This document shows, in pieces, positions 8,007 through 15,704 of a stretch of 64,000 nt of DNA. The stretch's first letter is position 1. Each line of letters begins with the position of its first letter. The notes beneath the pieces were generated by a model, which had not been told where the DNA came from, did no database searches, and saw only the letters and a list, made by a program, of their open reading frames with translations. The stretch lies in the NCBI RefSeq assembly GCF_012184415.1, contig NZ_VTOX01000008.1, positions 171,637 to 235,636 of the forward strand, written 5' to 3'. The DNA is from Ramlibacter lithotrophicus (GTDB lineage: Bacteria > Pseudomonadota > Gammaproteobacteria > Burkholderiales > Burkholderiaceae_C). The position numbers and the translations under genes were made by a program.

Positions 8007-9061
8007 ACCAGTCCGCCAACGTCAGGCTCGAGGGCGTCGTCAAGCGTCACGGGACCTTTACCGCGCTGCATGGCGTCGACCTGGAGATCCGCCCCGGCGA
8101 GTTCTTCGCGCTGCTGGGACCGTCGGGTTCGGGCAAGACGACCACGCTGCGCATCCTGGCCGGGCTGGAGCCGGTCAACGCCGGCCGGGTGCTGATGGAC
8201 GGCGCCGACGTCACCAACACCCAGCCGGGCGAACGCGACGTGGCCATGGTGTTCCAGAGCTACGCCTTGTATCCGCACATGACGGTGGCCGGCAACATCG
8301 GCTTTCCGCTGCGCATGGTCGGCCGGCCCCAGGCCGAGATCGACGGCGCGGTGCGCGAGGCAGCGGACAAGGTCGACATCGGACACCTGCTCGACCGGCG
8401 GCCCGGCCAGCTGTCCGGCGGCCAGCAGCAAAGGTGCGCGCTGGCGCGCGCCATCGTGCGCCATCCGCGCCTGTTCCTGCTGGACGAGCCGCTGTCCAAC
8501 CTCGACGCCAAGCTGCGCCTGGAGACGCGGGCCGAGCTGCGCAAGCTGCAGCGCTCGCTGGGCGTCACGGCGGTCTACGTCACGCACGACCAGGAAGAGG
8601 CGATGACCGTGGCCGACCGGATGGCGATCTTCATGGAAGGCCGCATCGTGCAGACCGGCACGCCCAAGGAGGTATTCATGAAGCCGGCGACCGTGACCGT
8701 GGCCGGCTTCATCGGCACGCCGCCGATGAACCTGCTGCCCGGATCGCTCGCGGGCGGCGAGGTGCTGGTGGCCGGCGCGCGCCTGCCCGTGCAGGGCGCC
8801 GCGGGCGGCGCGGCGCGCGACGTGACGCTGGGCGTGCGGCCGGGCGACATCCGCATCGCCGCGCAGGGCATTCCCGCGCAGGTGGAGCTGATCGAGGACT
8901 ACGGCGACAGCACGGTCGTCGACCTCGACGTGCAAGGCCAGCGCGTGAAGATGCGTTCCGGCGCGCGTCCCGGCGTCACCGAGGGCGAAGCCGTGTTCCT
9001 CTCGTTCGAGCCCGAGGCCGCGCACCTGTTCGATCGTGCGTCCGGGCTGCGGATTCAATAG
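8003..9061 (+). CDS. sugar-type ABC transporter ATPase (MalK/UgpC family)
   Basis: This 352-residue ATPase powers the importer. Visible are Walker A (GPSGSGKTT, about 39-47), the Q-loop (VFQSYALYP), the signature LSGGQQQR, Walker B (LFLLDEPLSNLD) and the switch His (VTHDQEE). A C-terminal TOBE-type region follows from about 235 (LGVRPGDI). These are the features of MalK/UgpC ATPases that serve CUT1 systems. The ATG overlaps the permease stop (ATGA) after a GGAGG site. The sulfatase gene follows after 23 bp. Confidence 0.95.
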   Translation: MNQSANVRLEGVVKRHGTFTALHGVDLEIRPGEFFALLGPSGSGKTTTLRILAGLEPVNAGRVLMDGADVTNTQPGERDVAMVFQSYALYPHMTVAGNIGFPLRMVGRPQAEIDGAVREAADKVDIGHLLDRRPGQLSGGQQQRCALARAIVRHPRLFLLDEPLSNLDAKLRLETRAELRKLQRSLGVTAVYVTHDQEEAMTVADRMAIFMEGRIVQTGTPKEVFMKPATVTVAGFIGTPPMNLLPGSLAGGEVLVAGARLPVQGAAGGAARDVTLGVRPGDIRIAAQGIPAQVELIEDYGDSTVVDLDVQGQRVKMRSGARPGVTEGEAVFLSFEPEAAHLFDRASGLRIQ

Positions 9062-9084
9062 CCATCAAGGAAGGTGACCACGCC

Positions 9085-10725
9085 ATGACCGGCAAGCCGA
9101 ACATCCTGCTCATTCTCAACGACGACATGGGCTACTCCGACATCGGCTGCTACGGCGGCGAAGTCGAGACGCCCAATCTCGATCGCCTCGCCGCCAACGG
9201 CATCCGCTTCTCTCAGTTCTACAACACGGCGCGCTGCAGCCCGTCGCGCGCGTCGCTGCTCACGGGCCTGCATCCGCATCAGACCGGCATCGGGGTGCTC
9301 ACCTACAACATGGGGCCGGAAGGCTATGCCGGCAACCTGAACCGGCGCTGCGTCACCATCGCCGAGGCGCTGAAGGCGAGCGGCTACCGCAGCTACCTCA
9401 GCGGCAAGTGGCACGTGGCGGGCAACCTGACGCAGCCCACCGACAGCTGGCCGCTGCAGCGCGGCTTCGACGAGTTCTACGGCACCATCATCGGCGCGGG
9501 CAGCTTCTACGATCCCAACACGCTCACCCGCGGCAACGCCAACATTGAGCACGAGGCGAAGGAGCCCGGCTTCTTCTACACCGACGCCATCAGCGACAAC
9601 GCCGTGGAGTTCATCCGCCGCCACCAGCGCGAGCACGCCGGCAAGCCGTTCTTCCAGTACGTGGCCTACACGGCGCCGCACTGGCCGCTGCACGCCCACG
9701 ATGAGGACATCGCGAAGTACAAGGGCCGGTTCGATGCGGGCTGGGACAAGCTGCGCGAGGACCGTCTCGAGCGGCTGGTGAAGTCCGGCATCCTGGACCA
9801 GGCGTGGCCGCTCACGGACCGCGATCCGACCCAGCCGGCGTGGACACAGGCGCAGCACAAGGAATGGCTGTTGCGCTGCATGGAGGTGTACGCCGCGCAG
9901 ATCGACCGCATGGACCAGGGCATAGGCCGCATCCTGCGCTCGCTGGAAGAGACCGGCCAGCTGGAAAACACCTTGGTGATCTTCCTGTCCGACAACGGCG
10001 CCTGCGCCGAGGACATTCCGGACAACCTCACCGTCGACGAACTGGTCGACAAGCTGATGATCGCCAAGGAGCGCACGCGGGCCGGCGAGCCGGTGCACTT
10101 CGGCAACGATCCGTCGCTGATGCCCGGTCCCGAGAACACCTACCAGAGCTACGGCCGGGCCTGGGCCAACCTCTCGAACTCCCCGTTCCGCCTGTACAAG
10201 CACTGGATCCACGAAGGCGGCATCTCGACGCCGCTGATCATGCACTGGCCGGCGGCGATGGGGCAGCGCAACGCGATCCGCCACACGCCCGGCTACCTGC
10301 CGGACATCATGGCGACGGTGCTCGACGTCACCGGCACGCCGTATCCGCAGGAGTGGCAGGGGCACAAGATCGAGCCGCTGGAAGGGCACAGCCTGCTGCC
10401 AGCCTTCAATCGCGAGCTGACCACCCGCCCGCCCATGTTCTGGGAGCACGAAGGCAATGCCGCGGTGCGCATCGGCAAGTGGAAGCTGGTGCGCAAGTTT
10501 CCCGATCCCTGGGAGCTGTACGACATGGAGCTCGATCGCACCGAGCTGAACGACGTGGCGGCGCAGCACCCGGACCGGGTCAAGGACATGTTGGCGCAGT
10601 ACGAAGCCTGGGCGAGGCGCTGCGGCGTGATCCCCAAGGAGCGGATCGACCAGTTGCTGCGCGACCAGAAAGTACCTACCGCGTTCTGGGAACGCGACGA
10701 CTTCAGGGCGCCTTACCTGCCGTGA
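9085..10725 (+). CDS. type I sulfatase (arylsulfatase family), probably cytoplasmic
   Basis: This 546-residue sulfate-ester hydrolase belongs to the formylglycine-dependent family. Calcium-ligand Asp13-Asp14 lie in the N-terminal NILLILNDDMGYSD strand. The maturation site is Cys51 in ARCSPSRASLLTG, a Cys-type C-x-P-S-R motif in which Cys51 must be oxidised to formylglycine. Further family marks are SGKWHVAG, TAPHWPLHA and the later metal site FLSDNGAC. There is no signal peptide: Met-Thr-Gly-Lys leads directly into the first core strand. Unlike most bacterial arylsulfatases it should therefore stay in the cytoplasm. Genes for both an oxygen-dependent and an oxygen-independent maturase follow immediately. 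Substrate unknown, probably the compound brought in by the upstream importer. Confidence 0.93.
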   Translation: MTGKPNILLILNDDMGYSDIGCYGGEVETPNLDRLAANGIRFSQFYNTARCSPSRASLLTGLHPHQTGIGVLTYNMGPEGYAGNLNRRCVTIAEALKASGYRSYLSGKWHVAGNLTQPTDSWPLQRGFDEFYGTIIGAGSFYDPNTLTRGNANIEHEAKEPGFFYTDAISDNAVEFIRRHQREHAGKPFFQYVAYTAPHWPLHAHDEDIAKYKGRFDAGWDKLREDRLERLVKSGILDQAWPLTDRDPTQPAWTQAQHKEWLLRCMEVYAAQIDRMDQGIGRILRSLEETGQLENTLVIFLSDNGACAEDIPDNLTVDELVDKLMIAKERTRAGEPVHFGNDPSLMPGPENTYQSYGRAWANLSNSPFRLYKHWIHEGGISTPLIMHWPAAMGQRNAIRHTPGYLPDIMATVLDVTGTPYPQEWQGHKIEPLEGHSLLPAFNRELTTRPPMFWEHEGNAAVRIGKWKLVRKFPDPWELYDMELDRTELNDVAAQHPDRVKDMLAQYEAWARRCGVIPKERIDQLLRDQKVPTAFWERDDFRAPYLP

Positions 10726-10732
10726 GGCTGTC

Positions 10733-11683
10733 GTGAACGGCAAGGCCTGCTGCGTGCCGGCACGCGCCGGCGGGGCGACGACGACGCCGGCCGAGCACCG
10801 GAGCGCCGTCGCGACGCAGTCCGCCCCGCACGGCCTGCTGGCGCTGCCGGGGGGCCAGTTCGTCATGGGCAGCGACGACCGTGAAGGCTTTCCGGCCGAT
10901 GGCGAAGGGCCGGCCCGCCGCGTGATGCTCAGCCCGTTCCGGATCGCTGCCGCGGCGGTGACCAATGCGCAGTTCGGCGACTTCGTGCGCACGACCGGCT
11001 ACATCACGCAGGCCGAGCAGGCCGGCTCATCGTTCGTTTTCTACCTGCAGGTGCCGCAGGCGCTGCGCACCGCCATCCGGAAAGTGCCTTCCGGCCTGCC
11101 CTGGTGGCTTGACGTGCCCGACGCCTGCTGGCAGCGTCCCGAAGGTCCGGGGTCGCACATCCGCGACCGCATGGACCACCCGGTGGTGCATGTGTCGTGG
11201 CACGACGCGCGGGCCTACTGCGCCTGGGCCGGCGGCCGGCTGCCCACCGAAGCGCAGTGGGAGTTCGCGGCGCGGGGCGGCCTGGCGGGGCGTCGCTTCC
11301 CGTGGGGCGACGAACTGCCGGCCGATCCGCCTTGCAACATCTGGCGCGGCGCGTTTCCCAACCAGCCGGCCAGTGGCTGGCAGCCGGGCACCGTGCCGGT
11401 CCGCTCGTTCGCGCCGAACGGATTGGGCCTGTACAACGCCGCCGGCAACGTGTGGGAATGGTGCGAGGACTGGTTCAGCCCCGATTACCATCGCGGCACC
11501 GCCGCAGCCGATCCGCTGCAGTCGCAGGAGACGGGTCGGCGGTCCAGCCGCGGCGGCTCCTTCCTGTGCCACGAGTCCTACTGCAACCGCTACCGCGTAG
11601 CCGCGCGCGGCTCCAACACGCCGGACAGCTCCGCGAGCAACCAGGGCTTCCGGATGGCCGGCCATGGTGAGCCGCTCGCCTGA
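10733..11683 (+). CDS. formylglycine-generating enzyme (aerobic sulfatase maturase)
   Basis: This 316-residue FGE-sulfatase domain protein converts the sulfatase active-site Cys to formylglycine using O2 and copper. Unlike many domain relatives it keeps both catalytic cysteines, Cys279 and Cys284, in RGGSFLCHESYCNRYR, equivalent to Cys272/Cys277 of the Streptomyces enzyme. Other landmarks are GGQFVMGSDD, HPVVHVSWHDA, RLPTEAQWEFAARGG, NVWEWCEDW and the terminal NQGFRMAG. The start is a GTG 7 bp after the sulfatase stop; the first 30 residues are poorly conserved in character, so the true start could lie slightly inside. No signal peptide, matching the cytoplasmic sulfatase. The 3' end overlaps the anSME gene by 20 bp. 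Confidence 0.92.
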   Translation: MNGKACCVPARAGGATTTPAEHRSAVATQSAPHGLLALPGGQFVMGSDDREGFPADGEGPARRVMLSPFRIAAAAVTNAQFGDFVRTTGYITQAEQAGSSFVFYLQVPQALRTAIRKVPSGLPWWLDVPDACWQRPEGPGSHIRDRMDHPVVHVSWHDARAYCAWAGGRLPTEAQWEFAARGGLAGRRFPWGDELPADPPCNIWRGAFPNQPASGWQPGTVPVRSFAPNGLGLYNAAGNVWEWCEDWFSPDYHRGTAAADPLQSQETGRRSSRGGSFLCHESYCNRYRVAARGSNTPDSSASNQGFRMAGHGEPLA

Positions 11684-12845
11684 GCCCGGCGCGCCCGCCG
11701 GCCCGCATCCCTTCCACGTGATGGCGAAGCCGGCGGGGCCGGCCTGCAACCTGCGCTGCGACTACTGCTTCTATCTGGCGAAGGACAAGCTGTTTCCGCC
11801 GCGCCAGCCGCGCCGCATGAACGACGCCACGCTGGAAGCGTTCGTGCGCCAGTACATCGAGGCGCAGCCCGGCGACCGGGTCGTCTTTTCGTGGCAAGGC
11901 GGCGAGCCGACGCTGCTGGGCGTCGAGTACTACCGGCGCGCGCTGGCGCTGCAGCGGCGCCATGGGCGCGGGCGCCGCATCGAGAACACCTTGCAGACCA
12001 ACGGCACGCTGCTCGACGACGAATGGGGCCGGTTCCTGCAGGGCAACGGCTTCCTGGTCGGCATCAGCATCGACGGCCCGCCGGCGCTGCACGACCGCTC
12101 GCGCCTGGACGCGAAGCAGCGGCCTTCGTCGGCACGGGTGCTGCGCGGGCTTCAGGTGCTGCAGCGCCACGGCGTGCCCTTCAACACGCTGACCTGCGTG
12201 AGCGCCGCCAACGCCGGCTCGCCGCTGGAGGTGTACCGGTACCTCAAGGAGATCGGCTCGCGCCACCTGCAGTTCATTCCGGTGGTGGAGCAGGCGCCGG
12301 GACGGCCCGGCGCCGTCACGCCGCAGTCGGTGACCGGCGAGCAGTGGGGCCGCTTTCTCACGGCGATCTTCGACGAGTGGGTGCGCAGCGACGTCGGCGA
12401 GGTGTACGTCGACATGTTCGAGCTGAGCCTGGCGAAATGGGTCGGCGTGCCGGGCGGCGTGTGCGTGCATGCCGAGAACTGCGGCGACGCGCTCGCGATC
12501 GAGCACGATGGGTCGGTCTATTCATGCGACCACTACGTGGATCCGGAGCATCGGGTCGGCTCGATCCATGAACGTTCCCTGGCGCAACTGGCCGTCGGCG
12601 CGCAGCAGACGAAGTTCGGACAGGACAAGTCGCACCGCCTGCCGGACGCCTGCTATGCGTGTCCCGTGCTGTTCGCGTGCAACGGCGGCTGCCCGAAGCA
12701 CCGCTTCGCCGGCCCGGACGGCGCACACAACCATCTGTGCGAGGGATACCGGGCGTACTTCACGCACGTCGACGCGTCGATGCAGCAAATGGCGGACCTG
12801 TACCGGCGCGGGCAGAGCCCGGCGCAGGTCATGAGCATGCTGTAA
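11664..12845 (+). CDS. anaerobic sulfatase-maturating enzyme (radical SAM, SPASM)
   Basis: This 393-residue radical SAM enzyme makes formylglycine on sulfatases without oxygen. The SAM-binding [4Fe-4S] motif is C28-x3-C32-x2-C35 (CNLRCDYC). Eight further cysteines (267, 273, 288, 330, 333, 339, 343, 359) have almost the spacing known for the two auxiliary clusters of the Clostridium perfringens enzyme. Asp289, right after Cys288, matches that enzyme's proposed catalytic base. GGEPTL and TNGTLL are standard radical-SAM motifs. The ATG lies inside the end of the FGE gene, so the two maturases are probably translationally coupled. It is the last gene of the operon, followed by a 131-bp gap. Confidence 0.94.
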   Translation: MVSRSPEPGAPAGPHPFHVMAKPAGPACNLRCDYCFYLAKDKLFPPRQPRRMNDATLEAFVRQYIEAQPGDRVVFSWQGGEPTLLGVEYYRRALALQRRHGRGRRIENTLQTNGTLLDDEWGRFLQGNGFLVGISIDGPPALHDRSRLDAKQRPSSARVLRGLQVLQRHGVPFNTLTCVSAANAGSPLEVYRYLKEIGSRHLQFIPVVEQAPGRPGAVTPQSVTGEQWGRFLTAIFDEWVRSDVGEVYVDMFELSLAKWVGVPGGVCVHAENCGDALAIEHDGSVYSCDHYVDPEHRVGSIHERSLAQLAVGAQQTKFGQDKSHRLPDACYACPVLFACNGGCPKHRFAGPDGAHNHLCEGYRAYFTHVDASMQQMADLYRRGQSPAQVMSML

Positions 12846-12976
12846 GGAATTCGCATTTCCCTGCACACGATCGCCTTACCGGCGGGCCGCCGCGGCACGG
12901 GGAATCCCGGGGGCCGAACGCGGCCGTACCATGCCAAGATGCTCTTCTTTCGATAGCAACCGGAGACCCGAAGAAG

Positions 12977-13954
12977 ATGGATCGCAATCGCCGACTCACG
13001 ACCCTCGCCTGCCTCGCCGCCCTCGGCAGCGCCGCCTTCCCGGTGCGCGCGCAGGGCAAGTGGCCGTCCAAGCCGATCACCTACGTCGTGCCGTTCGCGG
13101 CCGGCGGGACGACCGACGTGCTGGCCCGCACCTTCGGCCAGCGGTTGTCGGTGCTCCTGGGCCAGCCGGTCGTCGTCGACAACAAGCCGGGCGCCGGCGG
13201 CAACGTCGGTTCCGCGTTCGTCGCCAAGGCGCCGGCGGACGGCTACACGATCCTGGGCGGCACGATCAGCTCGCACTCGATCAACGTGAGCCTGTATCCG
13301 AACATGCCGTACGACCCGGTGAAGGACTTCGTCCCGGTCGCCCTGTACGGCACGCTGCCCAACGTGCTCGTCGTCAAGGCCGACTCGCCGTTCAAGAGCG
13401 TCGCCGACGTGGTCGCGGCGGCCAAGGCGAAGCAGAACCTGTCGTACAGCTCGTCCGGCGCCGGCACCTCGCAGCACCTGTCGGGCGAGCTGTTCAAGAA
13501 CATGGCGGGCGTCGACATCCTGCACGTGCCGTACAAGGGCAGCAGCCCGTCGATGCAGGCCCTGCTGGGCGATCAGGTCACGATGTGCTTCGAGAACATC
13601 CTCTCGTGCATCCCGCTGATCCAGTCCGGCAAGCTGCGCGCGCTGGGCGTGACTTCGACCACGCGCGCCAGCGGCCTGCCCGACGTGCCGACGATGGCGG
13701 AGGCCGGGCTGAAGGGCTTCGAAATCGTGTCGTGGCAAGGCGTGTTCGCGCCGGCCGGCACGCCGGCGCCGGTGGTGGAGCAGTTGTCGACGACGATCCT
13801 GAAGATCATCCAGGAGCCGGAGATCAAGGCCAAGCTGCTGGGCCTGGGGCTGGAGCCTTCGACGATGACGCAGGCTCAGTTCGCGGCGTTCCAGAAGGCC
13901 GAAGTGGCGAAGTGGGCGAAGCTGATCAAGGCGGCGAACATCAAGCTGGATTGA
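12977..13954 (+). CDS. Bug-family (tripartite tricarboxylate type) solute-binding receptor
   Basis: This 325-residue periplasmic receptor has a Sec signal peptide (hydrophobic residues about 8-20, cleavage after VRAQG or nearby). It shows the Bug hallmarks YVVPFAAGGTTDVLAR, VVVDNKPGAGGNVG, APADGYTILGG and HVPYKGSSP. No membrane components of such a transporter occur in the window, as is usual for the large orphan Bug set of Burkholderiales. The ligand is unknown; carboxylates are typical. The convergent neighbour is a UxaA-type sugar-acid dehydratase, so a sugar acid is possible but unproven. A repeat/terminator lies just after the stop. Confidence 0.92.
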   Translation: MDRNRRLTTLACLAALGSAAFPVRAQGKWPSKPITYVVPFAAGGTTDVLARTFGQRLSVLLGQPVVVDNKPGAGGNVGSAFVAKAPADGYTILGGTISSHSINVSLYPNMPYDPVKDFVPVALYGTLPNVLVVKADSPFKSVADVVAAAKAKQNLSYSSSGAGTSQHLSGELFKNMAGVDILHVPYKGSSPSMQALLGDQVTMCFENILSCIPLIQSGKLRALGVTSTTRASGLPDVPTMAEAGLKGFEIVSWQGVFAPAGTPAPVVEQLSTTILKIIQEPEIKAKLLGLGLEPSTMTQAQFAAFQKAEVAKWAKLIKAANIKLD

Positions 13955-13971
13955 AGGCGGAAGGCAGGAGC

Positions 13972-14095
13972 GGACTTCCGGACGCGGAAGCCGCAGAGGT
14001 CCCGCTGAAGCCGCAGAAAAGTCAGAAAGAAAAGGGAGGGGCTCCCCTCCTTTTTTGCATTGGATTTCCTTTGCGGCTTCTGCGTTCGGATGTCC
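13972..14095. repeat. inverted-repeat element, copy A, between convergent genes
   Basis: The outer arms GGACTTCCGGACGCGGAAG... and (reverse complement) GGACATCCGAACGCAGAAG... match over about 28 bp with few mismatches. GAAGCCGCAGA-type units recur inside the left arm. A strong T-tailed hairpin sits in the middle (14030-14056). Related elements occur at 36886-37024 and 48678-48716. Copies A and C also share the flank GGAGCGGAC(A/T)(G/T)CCGGACGC. The element fills the gap between the Bug and dehydratase genes. Confidence 0.75.
14030..14056. terminator. bidirectional intrinsic terminator nested in repeat copy A
   Basis: The stem GGAGGG-GCTC-CCCTCC is flanked by an A-run on the left and six T on the right, so both strands read as GC stem plus U-run. 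It should stop transcription both from the Bug gene and from the convergent dehydratase gene. Confidence 0.8.
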
Positions 14096-14114
14096 TGTGC
14101 GCGTCCGGGCGACC

Positions 14115-15662
14115 TCAGCTCATGATCCCCACCTGCCACGGCACGAACTCGTGGTCGCCCAGGCCCAGCAGTTCGCTCTTGCTGCGCTCCCCCGACGCCG
14201 TGCGCAGGAACAGCTCGAAGATCCGCTGACCCATTTCCTGCACCGACGCCGTGCCGTCCAGGATCTCGCCGCAGTTGATGTCCATGTCCTCTTCCAGCTT
14301 GCGGTACATGGGCGTGTTGGTCGCCAGCTTCAGGCACGGCGCCGGCTTGGAGCCGAACATCGAGCCGCGCCCGGTCGTGAACGCGATCAGGTTCGCGCCG
14401 CCCGCGATCTGGCCCGTTGCCGACACGGGGTCGAAGCCGGGCGTGTCCATGAACACGAAGCCCCTGGCCGTCACCGGCTCGGCGTAGCGGTACACCGCCA
14501 TCAGCGGCCCGGTGCCGCCCTTCATGGACGAACCCAACGACTTCTCGAAGATGTTCGCCAGTCCGCCGACCTGGTTGCCGGGGCTTACCTGGCCGTTGAT
14601 CTGCACGTCGCGGCCCGGCGAATAGACGTCCTTCCACCAGCGCACGCGCTCGATCAGCTTCTCGCCGATGGCACGGCTCGCGGCGCGCCGCGTGAGCGTG
14701 TGCTCCACGCCGTAGATCTCAGGCGTCTCCGACAGGATGCCGGTGCCGCCGTGGCGGGCCAGGATGTCGATGGCGGCGCCCAGCGCCGGATTGGCGGTGA
14801 TCGAGGAGAAGCCGTCGGAGCCGCCGCACTGCAGGCCCACGCACAGGTGGCTCGCCGAGACCGTCTGGCGCTTCGCCGCGTTCGCCTCGGGCAACAGCGC
14901 CTTCACCGCCGCTATGCCGGCCTCGATGGTCTTCCGGGTGCCGCCGCTCTCCTGCATGATGAAGGTGTGCAGCTTCGGGCCCGGTGCCAGGCCTTCCTGC
15001 TCCAGCAGGCCGGCCAGCTGGTTGCGCTCGCAGCCCAGGCCGATGATCATCGCGGCCGCCAGGTTGGGATGGCGCGCGTAGCCCGCCATGGTTCGCCGCA
15101 GCAGCTGCATCGGCTCGCCCGACATCTCCATGCCGCAACCGATGCCGTGCGCGAAGGCGACGACCCCGTCGACGTTCGGGTAGTCCGCCAGCCGCTCCGG
15201 CGTGAACCACTCCGCGATCTTCTTGACCACCGTGGCCGAGCAGTTCACCGTCGACAGGATGCCGATGAAGTTGCGCGTGCCCACCTGGCCGTTCGCCCGC
15301 ACGTACCCCTGGAACGTCGCGCGCTGCGCTTCGGGCAGCAGTTGCACCGGCTGGTATTGCGTCGCATGGGCGTAGTCGCGGTCGAACTCGCGGAACTCCG
15401 TGTTGTGGCTGTGCACCATCGTGCCGGGTTCGATGTCGGCGTTGGCGAAGCCCACGGTGGTGTTGTACTTGAGGATCGCCTCGCCCTTCGCGATGCGGCG
15501 CGCCGCGATCTTGTAGCCCGCCGGCGTCTGGCTGCGGCTCGTGAAGTTCTCGGCGGGCACCTCAGTGCCGATCGCCACGTCCATCCGCGCGACGACGACG
15601 TTGTCCTCGGGATGCAGGCGGATCACGGGACCGATGATGCGTTTGGCGGCGGTGGCTGTCAT
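14115..15662 (-). CDS. UxaA-family (altronate/galactarate-type) dehydratase
   Basis: This 515-residue enzyme of the UxaA/GarD family dehydrates sugar acids to 2-keto-3-deoxy acids. It has an N-terminal SAF-like domain (about 1-95) followed by the catalytic part. The latter contains NGQVGTRNFIGI, HGIGCGM, GLGCERNQ, GLQCGGSDGFS and FTTGRGSMFGS. The single polypeptide contains both parts that are split in some relatives. The ATG at 15662 is used; 12 more upstream codons are open but look non-coding. The exact substrate cannot be read from sequence. It lies 42 bp from the sensor-kinase gene upstream on the same strand and converges with a Bug receptor gene. Confidence 0.88.
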   Translation of the reverse strand: MTATAAKRIIGPVIRLHPEDNVVVARMDVAIGTEVPAENFTSRSQTPAGYKIAARRIAKGEAILKYNTTVGFANADIEPGTMVHSHNTEFREFDRDYAHATQYQPVQLLPEAQRATFQGYVRANGQVGTRNFIGILSTVNCSATVVKKIAEWFTPERLADYPNVDGVVAFAHGIGCGMEMSGEPMQLLRRTMAGYARHPNLAAAMIIGLGCERNQLAGLLEQEGLAPGPKLHTFIMQESGGTRKTIEAGIAAVKALLPEANAAKRQTVSASHLCVGLQCGGSDGFSSITANPALGAAIDILARHGGTGILSETPEIYGVEHTLTRRAASRAIGEKLIERVRWWKDVYSPGRDVQINGQVSPGNQVGGLANIFEKSLGSSMKGGTGPLMAVYRYAEPVTARGFVFMDTPGFDPVSATGQIAGGANLIAFTTGRGSMFGSKPAPCLKLATNTPMYRKLEEDMDINCGEILDGTASVQEMGQRIFELFLRTASGERSKSELLGLGDHEFVPWQVGIMS

Positions 15663-15704
15663 GGTGTGCTGTGGAAGTGGGGTACTGCAGGGGGGCAAGC
15701 GATT

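Noticed and set aside
13955..14114. CRISPR-like short repeats from the GAAGCCGCAGA units
   Set aside because: Only a few irregular units arranged as an inverted repeat, without regular spacers and without any cas gene.
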